Assembly (NCBI RefSeq): GCF_008704495.1
Contig: NZ_CP023699.1
Location: forward strand, 4,960,001-5,024,000
Length of the DNA stretch: 64,000 nt
Reading direction: 5' to 3'
Origin: Streptomyces kanamyceticus
Lineage (GTDB): Bacteria; Actinomycetota; Actinomycetes; Streptomycetales; Streptomycetaceae
The notes beneath the pieces were generated by a model. That model was not told where the DNA came from. It did no database searches and was given only the letters and a program-made list of their open reading frames with translations. The first letter of the stretch is position 1. Each line of letters starts with the position of its first letter. Below are positions 49,210 to 58,400 of the stretch, one piece after another. Made by a program: the position numbers and the translations under genes.

Positions 49210-49386
49210 TGCTGTGCCCCCTACTGCCTGCCGGTTTCCGAGACTCAAATCTGACGATCCATCAGATGGAGGTTATGGGCTCGCCTTGGCAACGGCAAGC
49301 GCCCGCCCGCAACTCGACCCCTTGCGCGATCCGCGCCGATCCGCTGAACTGACGCATCGTCAGGTCATGTTGAGGAAGGGCTCTCG
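49210..49386. promoter_or_regulatory. divergent promoter with two palindromes
   Basis: ATCTGACGATCCATCAGAT (49249-49267; arms ATCTGA/TCAGAT) and CTGACG-CAT-CGTCAG (49349-49363) lie between the amidohydrolase and DoxX genes. The second repeats the half-sites and spacing found at 5350-5362. Confidence 0.55.
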
Positions 49387-49833
49387 ATGCAGACGATGTG
49401 GCTAAGCGGAGCCGAGCTGTTGGCTGTGCTCCGGATCGGGCTCGGCTTGTGGTGGCTTGAGAGCTGGCGCCACAAGGACAAGAAGACGTGGTTCGGCGGC
49501 GGGGGTATCGGCTGGGCGGCCGGCATCGCGGAGAAGCACCGATGGACCGCGGTACGCAGCGGCTTCGACGTCGTGGTGAAGCCCCGCCCGCAGACCATGG
49601 CCTACGTCGTCGCCTACGCGGAACTGGCACTCGGCCTCGGCCTGATCTTCGGCTTCCTCACACCGATCGCCCTCGTCGGCGGGCTCCTGCTGAACCTGAT
49701 CTACCTCGTGCTGATGATCCACGACGTGGCGGAGCAGGGGCAGAACCTGATGATGGCGCTGATCTCGGTCGTGGCGCTGTTCGCGTCGAGTTGGCAGGTG
49801 TGGTCGCTGGATGCGGCGCTGGGGATCTTCTGA
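49387..49833 (+). CDS. DoxX family membrane protein
   Basis: 148 aa with four membrane segments (ELLAVLRIGLGLWWL, MAYVVAYAELALGLGLIFGF, IALVGGLLLNLIYLVLMI, LMMALISVVALFASSW). The WLESWRHKDKKTWF stretch and the conserved glycines fit the DoxX family, which is linked to redox or quinone functions. It is divergent from the amidohydrolase and probably co-regulated through the palindromes between them. Confidence 0.8.
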   Translation: MQTMWLSGAELLAVLRIGLGLWWLESWRHKDKKTWFGGGGIGWAAGIAEKHRWTAVRSGFDVVVKPRPQTMAYVVAYAELALGLGLIFGFLTPIALVGGLLLNLIYLVLMIHDVAEQGQNLMMALISVVALFASSWQVWSLDAALGIF

Positions 49834-50190
49834 CCGGACCCGGTAAGTGGCCTTGTCCACGGGCAGGTCGTAGAGGAAGTCGGCGTACTTGAGGTCGTCC
49901 AGCTCCCATTCGGCGTCCGTGAGGTAGCACGTCCACGGGGTCGGCCGACCGGGAGCCCACGGGTAGGTGCGGGTGATCATGCCGGTGTCCCCGTCGAGGG
50001 AGTCGCCCTTGCCGAGGACCGGTGTGCCGTCGTCCGCGTAGACGTACTCGCGCACCGCTTTGCCGTTCTTCGCGGTGCCGCATCGACCGGCGGGAGCGAT
50101 CGGCCCGAGTTCGTAGGTGATACGGCGGAGTCTGACCTTCAAGCCGCGCCGCTTGTCCTCGGGCAGTTCCCAGGCCAGGTGGACGCGCAT
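49834..50190 (-). pseudogene. truncated gene remnant overlapping the DoxX 3' end
   Basis: From an ATG at 50190 the frame reads MRVHLAWELPEDKRRGLK and then a natural-looking protein (DGTPVLGKGDSLDGDTGMITRTY, WTCYLTDAEWELDDLKYADFLYDL) to about TYRVRSE near 49840. Beyond that the open frame is only the antisense of DoxX and turns into Arg/His/Gln-rich noise. The gene appears to have lost its 3' end where the DoxX segment begins. The family is not recognised. Confidence 0.45.
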
Positions 50191-50218
50191 GGGGAACTCG
50201 GCGCCGTCCCACCGCGAA

Positions 50219-50458
50219 TTACGGACTGCTTGCGGCCACCTCAGCCACGACCTCGTCGTAGCCGGGCATGCCTGGGGCCGGAATCGAGGAGCAAGCGGCG
50301 AGGAAGCCGTCCCGGTCGCCCGCGCTCCGCTGGCGCTCGCCGAGCTGGTCCCACCGGTCCGTGCACGCCTGCTCGCTTGGACTCGAGTAGGCGGGTGGTG
50401 CGCCCTCGGCGATCTTCTGCCGTTGCAGGGCCAGTTCGGTGTCTCCAGCCTGGCGAAC
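50219..50458 (-). pseudogene. 5'-truncated gene remnant
   Basis: A frame ending with a TAA at 50219-50221 has a protein-like C-terminal part (GDTELALQRQKIAEGAP, then QACTDRWDQLGERQRSAGD, and PGMPGYDEVVAEVA) but no plausible start; the upstream residues look non-coding. It stops 28 bases before the next remnant begins and was probably its operon partner. Confidence 0.4.
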
Positions 50459-50656
50459 TGACGGACCCCGCCAAAGCGTCAGGCCGAAGACACTCCCGGG
50501 ATTCAAATAGGCCGGATTCAGCCAAGGTCTCCGCCACCATCCTGCCCACCTCACCGATGGACCTTTGGTATGCAAGGCCGCCTGACCTTGGCCGTTGGTC
50601 CGTATGGGCAGATATACGCCAACTCTTGGGAGTTGAGAGAGATCTGAGGCGGAATT

Positions 50657-51229
50657 ATGCAGAACAGCACTCACCGACGCAGATTTGGCGCAGCAGTTGC
50701 CACCCTTGTTGCCGCGGCAATCATCGGCACGGGAGTGTCCGGATCGGCGGCCGCCGCCGACCGCACGCAGGAGAACACCTCACAGGCTTCGATATCCGCG
50801 GTCATAGCGTCAGGCCCGACCACCGACTCCGGGCTGGCTGACGTGAGCGATGCGGAAGGCGAGGCCGCGGTCCAGCGCGCGTTCGACCTCATCGGCTCCA
50901 TCCCCGAGTCGCTGATACAGAGGGTCGAAGCAGGCGACCAGGACGCGCTTCGCGAGGTGGGTGAATTTCTGAACCAGCACCCTCAGGCCAAGGTCGCTGT
51001 TCAGGCCTTCGGATGGTTCGGATGCGCGACCGGTGTGGCGAAGTTCGCCGCCGAGAACGGGATCGGCGTCGCCAAGGCCTGGAAGCTCGTCAAGAACGGC
51101 AAGAAGGTGGCAAAGGCCGTCTGGGCGTACGTAAAGCACGGCAAGTACCCTGGCAGCATCGACGAGGACATCGCGAACCTCATCATCAATTCCACCGGGC
51201 TCCCCGCCTTGGCTCACGCATGCCTGTAG
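50657..51229 (+). CDS. secreted protein, possible bacteriocin-like
   Basis: 190 aa. A signal peptide (HRRRFGAAVATLVAAAIIGTGVSGSAAAA) ends near residue 34. An acidic spacer of ~75 residues precedes a cationic, amphipathic C-terminal segment (AKFAAENGIGVAKAWKLV, then KNGKKVAKAVWAYVKHGKY) and two Cys that may form a disulfide. An acidic pro-region plus a cationic helical part resembles proteinaceous antimicrobials. A small membrane protein is encoded 15 bases downstream and could be its immunity partner. No family is recognised; the function is inference. Confidence 0.6.
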   Translation: MQNSTHRRRFGAAVATLVAAAIIGTGVSGSAAAADRTQENTSQASISAVIASGPTTDSGLADVSDAEGEAAVQRAFDLIGSIPESLIQRVEAGDQDALREVGEFLNQHPQAKVAVQAFGWFGCATGVAKFAAENGIGVAKAWKLVKNGKKVAKAVWAYVKHGKYPGSIDEDIANLIINSTGLPALAHACL

Positions 51230-51244
51230 GCGCAAGGAGGGAAG

Positions 51245-51763
51245 GTGCCTCCCATGGAGCAGAACTCGGACCCACAGGCGCAGGACTCGGCTGACGAGCT
51301 CGATGCCGCCACCAGCGGGGCCGTCTACACCATCACGTTCCTGCTCATCGCGTACATCCCCGCGACTTTCATCGGTGAACTCTTCGGCAATCGCGGCGTG
51401 CCCACGTCCCCCTGGCTGATGGCACCGGTCGTGGGGCTGGCGCTGGCCGTGATGATGCTGGTCGAACCACACCTGCAGAGTCGCTCGTGGTGGTCGCGGG
51501 TCGACGACGTGTGGGGCGTCCTCCTGATGGGCCTGAGCGTCGTGGTTCCGATCGTCGTCGCGGTGGTGCGGCCGATGTCCCTGTGGACGTGGCTGCCGCC
51601 ACTGGTCCCCACGGTGCTGTCCTTCGTACCCCTCGTGTTCGCCTGGTGGTGCGTCAAGCGATGGCACCGGCATCTGCGGAAGCGACAGCGACCCCAACTC
51701 GGCCCGTTCAAGCCTGTTCCACAGATCAACGAGACAGAGTCCAAGAGTCCTGAGCGGGACTGA
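51245..51763 (+). CDS. four-helix membrane protein paired with the secreted protein
   Basis: 172 aa from a GTG at 51245 with AGGAGG four bases upstream; an ATG at 51254 is an alternative with wide spacing. Four membrane segments are visible (VYTITFLLIAYIPATFI, WLMAPVVGLALAVMML, GVLLMGLSVVVPIVVAVV, LPPLVPTVLSFVPLVFAWW), and the termini are hydrophilic. The tight spacing indicates co-transcription with the secreted protein. It may serve as immunity or export factor. A strong hairpin follows. Confidence 0.65.
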   Translation: MPPMEQNSDPQAQDSADELDAATSGAVYTITFLLIAYIPATFIGELFGNRGVPTSPWLMAPVVGLALAVMMLVEPHLQSRSWWSRVDDVWGVLLMGLSVVVPIVVAVVRPMSLWTWLPPLVPTVLSFVPLVFAWWCVKRWHRHLRKRQRPQLGPFKPVPQINETESKSPERD

Positions 51764-51786
51764 CGAGGACCACACACACGAACATC

Positions 51787-51819
51787 ACTGGGACGCCCGT
51801 GGTCCACGGGCGTCCCAGT
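51787..51819. terminator. terminator after the secreted/membrane pair
   Basis: ACTGGGACGCCCG and its complement CGGGCGTCCCAGT flank a TGGTCCA loop that can pair further. Confidence 0.75.
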
Positions 51820-52042
51820 CCGTCACCGCGGAACCCCCTGAGCGGATCCGCAAGCACTGACAAAAGAGCTGAAACATAGGCAGGTGTCACACCGGTCACA
51901 GAGTCACGCCCCCTGCTGTTGGCCGCGAACCGCCGTGCCAAGCCGTGACACCCCCTGTTTCAGCAATCCCCCCGCCCCTCCCCGACCGCACTCATAAGAT
52001 CGTCCAGTCATCTTTAGGAGTGCTGCTGACCTTGGGGGGCCG

Positions 52043-52597
52043 GTGGGAACGGGCGAGCAGCTCGTCACGATCGCCGCGGTGCTGCTCGGTGCGCTGTCGA
52101 CGCACCTGACCAACTTCCTCATGGAGCGAAGCCGTCGCAAGCACGAGCTGCTGGTCCGGTGGGACGACAAGAAGGTCGCCGCGTACGAGGGTTACATCGA
52201 CGCCGTCCGGTCCTGCGTCTTCCTCGCCGTTCATCTCTACGAGATTCGAGAGGGCCTCCGCGAGAGCCAGCAGAGCGAACGCGATGTCCGCGTCGAGATG
52301 GCGGAGGCCGGCCACCTCCGGGGGAGGGCCTTCGAGCGTCTCCTCCTCCTTGGAGGCGACGACGTCATGGAGGCCGCACACGAGCTCAACGCCGTGGCAC
52401 TCAAGATCGACTGGCAGGCAACCGGCAAGCTGCCCGGGGCGCTTGAGGACTGGCGGGATCGCAATCGGGCCGTCTTCCGGGCCATCAACACCTTCCACGA
52501 CGCCGCGCGCCAGGACCTCGGCGTCAGGGGACGAGTCACAGGCGATCAGCACCAGGAACGTGATCTATTGCTGCCGCCCACTCAACGAGAGGCGTAG
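52043..52597 (+). CDS. hypothetical protein with N-terminal membrane helix
   Basis: 184 aa from a GTG at 52043. A short hydrophobic helix (LVTIAAVLLGALSTHLTNFLM) is followed by RSRRKHELLVRWDDKKVAAYEGYIDAVR and a long mostly helical cytoplasmic domain. This layout is seen in many actinobacterial single-pass proteins of unknown function. No catalytic motif is visible. The preceding 279 bases hold a terminator and no gene. Confidence 0.6.
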   Translation: MGTGEQLVTIAAVLLGALSTHLTNFLMERSRRKHELLVRWDDKKVAAYEGYIDAVRSCVFLAVHLYEIREGLRESQQSERDVRVEMAEAGHLRGRAFERLLLLGGDDVMEAAHELNAVALKIDWQATGKLPGALEDWRDRNRAVFRAINTFHDAARQDLGVRGRVTGDQHQERDLLLPPTQREA

Positions 52598-52604
52598 CGC
52601 GTAC

Positions 52605-52706
52605 TCAGAACCACGCCTTGGGGCCGAAGGCGAGCAGCCCGATCAGCACCCCCGCGCCCAGGCCTGGAAGGAGTGCTCGCCCCTTCGTCGGCTCCGGTGT
52701 CGTCAT
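52605..52706 (-). CDS. possible 33-aa membrane peptide
   Basis: MTTPEPTKGRALLPGLGAGV followed by a hydrophobic stretch ending FGPKAWF. It has an ATG at 52706 and only a weak GCGGGGC upstream. It fits between two genes without overlap, but a chance frame cannot be excluded. Confidence 0.3.
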   Translation of the reverse strand: MTTPEPTKGRALLPGLGAGVLIGLLAFGPKAWF

Positions 52707-52779
52707 GCCCCGCGGAGTAGCCCCAACCAGGCCGGGTGTAGCTCCCCTTTTGGAAGGGCGGGAGGAACTGAGGCTTGGC

Positions 52780-53943
52780 TCAATCCGGCCTTCTGGGCTG
52801 CTGATCCGATTCACCGCGGATGCGCCATGTACCGCTTGGCTGGTGCCAGATGAGACGAACCCGTCCCGCATCGGGTCTGCGTGCGGTCAACTCGCTCAGG
52901 TCGAAGGAGGAGAGGGCTTGAAGCGCCTCGTCGGACACGTCGGACGACAGGTACAGGGTGATGCCTGTATCCGGGTCGTCGACTATGACGAACCGTGCCT
53001 CTGTCTGGTTGGAAACGCTGGCTGGGCCGTTGGCACTGCGGTTTCCCCGGGGCCTGAGGGGCAGGCGGCGGATCAGTTGGCGGGCCTGTGCGTATGCGTC
53101 CTCGGCCGCTTTGGAGACCAGTGTCTGAATGAAGGGGAGCACGGCCGTGGTCACCAGGGCCGTGAGTACGACTTGCTCGCTGACGTGGTACGGAGGATGG
53201 ACTCCGCCGGCGTCGGATTCTCGGAGCAGACGGGTTTTGATCTCTCTGGCGTGCCGACGCCACTGTTCTGCCTCGTCGTCGCGTCCTTGGTCCGTGAGGA
53301 ATCGAGCGAGCTTCTCCCCGGCCTGAACCGCTGTCCATTCCCGGGCGCTTGCAGCGGCGCTCCGGAACCAGTGCTCTGCCTCTTCGAGCTGCCCCTGCTC
53401 GATGAGGCGTCGGGCAAGCCTCAGTTGCTCGTCACCGTTTCCGTCTTCAGCTTCCGCTCGCTGCCATGGCTCAGCTTCCTCGAACCGCCGCTGTTCTCGC
53501 AGGAGGCGCAGGAGCTCACTTCTGAGGTGACGATGCCCTGCTGATGCGCCATGCCGGAGCCATCGCTCGCGCTCCTCAGGGCTCTCCGCCGAGCGGGACA
53601 ACGCCGCTATGGCGTCTTCCTGTCCGGCTTCGGCCGCTTTCACTTTCCAGCAGCGAGCCTCGTCCGACCATCTCGTGGACTGCTTCACGAACTCCGGATC
53701 CCGGCGAAGTTCCGCCAGCTTCGCGAGATCAACGCAATACGCCCCGCCGAGCGCCATGGTGATGCAAATGCGAGACAAGCAGACCATTCCCTCGGGGTCA
53801 CCCATCTCGGCGGCCGCACGCGCCCACGGCTCGGCCTGTTCAGCCTGGTCACTCTGGTGTAAATGCCCAGCGAGGAGCACCATCGCCCGCAGGTCGCCGT
53901 CCTCGGCGGCCACAAGAAGGTGGCCCAGGTGGAAATCCTGCAT
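52780..53943 (-). CDS. SEL1/TPR-type repeat protein with membrane segment
   Basis: 387 aa from the ATG at 53943. Residues 1-225 consist of helical repeats of about 35 residues (LGHLLVAAEDGDLRAMVLLAGHL, WARAAAEMGDPEGMVCL, WLRHGASAGHRHL, WQRAEAEDGNGDEQLRLARRL, WFRSAAASA). A hydrophobic segment (VVLTALVTTAVLPFIQTLV) near residue 275 and a C-terminal beta-type domain (RFVIVDDPDTGITLYLSSDV) follow. The repeats suggest a protein-protein scaffold. The partner is unknown. Confidence 0.65.
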   Translation of the reverse strand: MQDFHLGHLLVAAEDGDLRAMVLLAGHLHQSDQAEQAEPWARAAAEMGDPEGMVCLSRICITMALGGAYCVDLAKLAELRRDPEFVKQSTRWSDEARCWKVKAAEAGQEDAIAALSRSAESPEERERWLRHGASAGHRHLRSELLRLLREQRRFEEAEPWQRAEAEDGNGDEQLRLARRLIEQGQLEEAEHWFRSAAASAREWTAVQAGEKLARFLTDQGRDDEAEQWRRHAREIKTRLLRESDAGGVHPPYHVSEQVVLTALVTTAVLPFIQTLVSKAAEDAYAQARQLIRRLPLRPRGNRSANGPASVSNQTEARFVIVDDPDTGITLYLSSDVSDEALQALSSFDLSELTARRPDAGRVRLIWHQPSGTWRIRGESDQQPRRPD

Positions 53944-54397
53944 GTCCGTCCGCCCCTCTCGGCCGCGACCGAGTGAATCGATGTCCCTGGAGTTACAACA
54001 GCCACTCGCGTGAAGGGACGATGGCACATGACACCGTGGTTGCGGCGCGATCGGCTCACGCGGCCCGTGCAGGCCAGGCCGGTGCCGTAGTGGCCCCGCA
54101 GGGCGCTTCCTTCGGCGGGTGCGAGTCGGCGCATGCGAGAGAAGTGACGGTCGTCAGCTGACCGTGGGCCAGGTGGTCAAGGCTTCGGAATGCCGGGTGC
54201 CCCGCGACTCATCACGGACGGTCTCCCAACCGGTCTTGGGTACGACCGGTGCGGCCACCTGGCTCGCGCGCGGCTCTGGTCTGTTGTGGGGCGACGTGCC
54301 ACCCTGCCCGACACATCCGTTGTCCACCGCCGTGGACAACGTTGGGGCGGCTGGAGCACGACGCTCCGCCGCTGTGCGCGCGGACATGGAGGTGCCG
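53944..54397. other. intergenic region with TTGTCCAC inverted repeat
   Basis: 454 bases with no supported gene, although long chance frames cross it. TTGTCCACCGCCGTGGACAA at 54320-54339 is an inverted repeat with 8-base arms that also resemble two DnaA boxes facing each other. It lies 58 bases before the next gene and could be its operator. Confidence 0.5.
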
Positions 54398-54937
54398 GTG
54401 AACGAGCACAACCACGAAGAGCGGGAGCCGACCGCGGTAGCCCTCAGGGCAAGCCACGCCGCCCGCGCCGAGAGCGCTGCGGCACGCGCGGCAGCCCTTA
54501 TCCCCTACGTCGAGCAGCTCGGCTCAGATGGCCACGCGGACGCCGCCTGGAAGATCGCTCACGCAGCGCGCGTGGCGGCGCAGGCCCTTGCCGTGCTCTC
54601 CGAGAGCGCGCCCGACCCGGCCGCGGACTCGCGCTGTGCTCGGAACGCGGCCGCGTCGGCCGCGCAGGCCTCACAGATGGGGCAGCTCGTCGACGCCGAC
54701 GCCGAACTCTCGGCTGTCGCCTGCCGGGCCGCACTCAATGCCTCACAGGCTGCCGGAGTTGCGGCGGGGGCAAAGTACCTGGGTACGGACGAGGGGCTGA
54801 ACGCCGAAGCCGACGCAGCGGAGAAAGCCGCCGTCACCGCGGCCGTGAACGCGGGATGGGTCCGCCCCGGCGAGGCCGTCCCCAGCGTGGCGACCGGCGT
54901 ACGGAGCCCTGAAGTGATGTCCATGATGCACCTTTGA
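54398..54937 (+). CDS. Ala-rich helical protein of unknown function
   Basis: 179 aa from a GTG at 54398 five bases after GGAGGT; the open frame to 54119 crosses the inverted repeat and is not favoured. The product is about 30% Ala with repeated AAR/AHAARVAAQAL and RNAAASAAQASQ helices and a 4-fold loose repeat of ~35 residues. It has no membrane helix, signal peptide or catalytic motif. Codon use is normal for the chromosome. Confidence 0.55.
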   Translation: MNEHNHEEREPTAVALRASHAARAESAAARAAALIPYVEQLGSDGHADAAWKIAHAARVAAQALAVLSESAPDPAADSRCARNAAASAAQASQMGQLVDADAELSAVACRAALNASQAAGVAAGAKYLGTDEGLNAEADAAEKAAVTAAVNAGWVRPGEAVPSVATGVRSPEVMSMMHL

Positions 54938-55434
54938 CAGGCCCCAGCCTCGCCCAGCGTTCGTGAAGGCCCGGGCTTCGGTGCGAAAGAACATGAGCTT
55001 CGTCCGCCGCGTCGTATCGGCACCGGTCCCTCCCCTGTGGGGACCGGTACCGAACGACGCGGGCGAAGTCGATCCGCGCTATGTCGGCGTATCAGCGCGG
55101 ATCGAGGAGAGACCGGTCCGCGGGCGACGCGAAGACGGTCCGGATGTGGTCGGCCTTAGCGGCCTCATGAGTTCGCGCGACGGGATCGTCATCGCGACTT
55201 TGTTAACTCCGGCGGAAACCAGCCGAGATCATGCAGCGCCATGTCTCACCTCTCCGAGCGCCCGAGGCGTTGGCCTGCCCTGACGCTGCGCGGTTGGTTC
55301 GCTACTGCTCTGCGATCCTGCCAGTCCTCGCTCACACCGAGGAGATCCCGGCAGCATCCGGACCCCTAAATCGCAGGTCAGCCATATAAAGTGAGTTTTC
55401 CGGTCCGGATGTCCAGGCGCGGGGGAAGTGAGGA
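54938..55434. other. intergenic region with two large hairpins
   Basis: Around 55005-55065 an imperfect long inverted repeat (CACCGGTCCC with GGGACCGGT at its centre, extended outward) and at 55070-55080/55094-55104 an 11-bp stem CGATCCGCGCT. They probably terminate the upstream gene. The promoter of the STAND/WD40 gene must lie in the remainder. No gene is seen. Confidence 0.5.
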
Positions 55435-58400
55435 GTGGAGGCCTTGAGTCCCGATTCAGGGGCACGCACAGCCTTCGCGGAGCGTCTCGCACTGCTGTAC
55501 AAGGAGGCCGGCAACCCTCCCCTCCAGCGTGTGGCCGAGGCGGTCGTCCGACTGCAGCGAGTCGACGAACGAGGGCGACCCGTACGGGTCTCCGCACAGC
55601 GGATCAGCGACTGGCGGCGGGCCAAGAACGTGCCTGCCCAGTTCACCGCCCTCGCAGCGGTACTCCATGTTCTGATCCCCGACGCGCGCCACGAGCGGCC
55701 CGTCCCGGTGTCCGCGGGTCTGTACGACATCGTCCAGTGGCAGCTCCTGTGGGAGCACGCGGTGGCCGACCCCGTCAGCGGCCGCGCCGCTACGCCCGCG
55801 GAAGCTGAGAATTCCTCTCCCGCCGAGGCCCCGGCCGCCGCCGCGGTGTGCCCCTACAAGGGCCTGGCTTCGTATCGCCAACAGGACGCCCGGTGGTTCT
55901 TCGGACGGGAGCGGAGTACGGAGGCTCTCATCACTCAGCTCCGCGCCACGGAGAAGACGGGCGGGTTGGTCATGCTCGTCGGCGCCTCAGGGGCAGGAAA
56001 GTCCTCCCTGCTGAACGCCGGTGTGGTGCCCGCGCTGCGGAACGGCGCGCTGCGCGACGAGAACAGCCAGGCAGACCTGGTGGTGCAGCTCGTGCCGGGA
56101 GGCGATCCCCTCAAAGAGCTGACCCGCCACATACCTGAGCTTGCACACGCCGTCCCCATCGAGGGGGAGTCGGCGGCGAAGGAGCCTGGTACTCCGCCAT
56201 TCGTGCACGCGGTGAGAGAGTCCGTCACGGCCTGGGCGCACCGCGAAGCGTCTTCCGCCGCCCGTCCGGTCATCATCGTGGACCAGTTCGAGGAGACGTT
56301 CACCCTCTGCTCCGACGAGGCGGACAAGCGCGCTTTCATCCAGCTCCTGCACGCCGCGTGCTCGCCCACCGACTCCGGTGACCCCGCTCCCGCGCTCGTA
56401 GTCCTCGGCATACGCGCCGACTTCTACGATCAGTGCCTCCGGTATCCCGAACTGGCCGACGCGCTGCAACACCGGCACATGGTCCTCGGGCCGCTGACCA
56501 CCACGGAGTTGCGCGACGCGGTGACAGGACCGGCCAAGGCAGTGGGTCTTGAGCTCGAACCGGGCCTTGCGGAGCTGATCATCCGGGAAGTGAGCACGGA
56601 CGGTCCCCGCGGGTCGCATGACGCGGGAGTACTGCCGCTCCTCTCCCACGCCCTGATGGCCACCTGGCAGCGGCGGAAGACGGGACGCCTGACGCTCGCC
56701 GGCTATCGCGCGGCGGGAGGAATCCAGGGAGCGGTGGCGGCGACCGCCGAGCGCGCCTGGTCCGACCTCGACCCGGCGGCGCGCACGGCCGCGAGGCTGC
56801 TCCTCCTCAGGCTGGTCCGCCTTGGCGAAGACACCCAGGCAACCCGTAGGCGGGGGACACGGCGCCAACTGGCAGCGGAGTCGACAGACCCCAACAAGAC
56901 GGAAGAATCGCTCGAAGCCCTGGTCCGCGCACGCTTGGTCACACTCGACTCGGAGACCGTGGAGATCACGCATGAAGCGCTGCTCCACGCCTGGCCACGC
57001 CTGCGCGACTGGATCGACGAGGACAGGAACGATCACCTGCTGCGCCAGCGTCTTGAGGAAGACGGCAAGGCATGGGAGGAATCCGACCGCGATACGGCAC
57101 TGCTCTACCGGGGTTCCCGGCTGGAACAGGCCCGCGCCTGGGCGAAATCCTCCGGTGACACCTTCCTGACCCGCGGCACCGTGGAATTCCTGGCCGCTTC
57201 GGCCAGGCTGCGCAAGCGCACGGTCTGGATCGCCCGCGGTGCGGTAGCGGCGCTGGTCGTCCTGGCGATGGTGGCCGTCGTCTCGGCGGTGATCGCGTGG
57301 AACCAGCGGGACGACGCGGTGTTCCAGCAGGTGGTCGCCGAGGCCGATCGCGCGCAGAAGACGGACCCGTCGCTGTCAGCCCAGCTCGACCTGGTGGCAC
57401 ATCGCATGCGGCCGGACGACGAGGCCACACGGAATCGATTGATCTCGATCGTGAACGCGCCACTGGCCACACCACTGCTCGGCCACAAGGGCGCCGTCTA
57501 CCTCACCTCGTTCAGCCCGAACGGGCGGCTCCTGGCCACTGCGAGCTACGACCGAACCGTTCGGCTGTGGGACGTGAAGGACCGGTCGCGCCCCAAGCCC
57601 CTGGGCAAACCCCTCACCGGCCACAAGAGCTGGGTGAGCAGCGCGGTCTTCAGCCCGGACGGCAACACCCTTGCCAGTGCGTCGGACGACGGCACGATCA
57701 GGCTGTGGAACGTTCGGGACCCCCGCCACCCACGCCTGCTGGGCGCCCCCCTGACCGGCCACGGCGGCGCGATCTATCTGGTCGCCTTCAGCCCGGACGG
57801 ACGCACTCTGGCCTCAGCCAATGACGACCACGCCGTCCGCCTGTGGAACGTGAAGGACCCGAGTCGGCCGAAGGCGCTCGGTACGCTGACCGGCCACACC
57901 GCCGCCGTACGCTCCGTTGCCTTCAGCCCCGACGGGCAGACGCTGGCGGCAGGTGGTGACAACGGCACGATCAGGCTGTGGGACATGGCCGACCCGCGCC
58001 GCCCGAAGCCGACCGGCAAGGCTCTGACCGGCCACACGAGCACGGTGCACTCCGTGGCGTTCAGCCCCGACGGCCGCACGCTCGCCAGCGGCGGCTCGGA
58101 CAACAACGTCCGCCTCTGGAACGTCACCGACCCACACCGCGCGAAGCCCCTCGGCACACCGCTCACGGGCCACACCGGACCGGTTTGGTCGGTGGCCTTC
58201 AACCCCGACGGAAGCATGCTCGCGGCCGCCAGCGCGGACAGCACGGCGAGTCTGTGGAACGTCAGCGATCCGGCACATCCGGCCCAGGTCGGCGAGCCGC
58301 TCACAGGCAGCAGCGGGGAAATGTACGCCCTCGGCTTCAGCCCCGACGGGCGGTCTCTCGCCACCGGGAGCGGCGACAACAAGGTCCGCCTGTGGTCGAT

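Noticed and set aside
52618..53544. 308-codon plus-strand frame opposite the SEL1-like gene
   Set aside because: The minus-strand product has repeat structure and normal codon bias; the plus-strand translation has no recognisable features.
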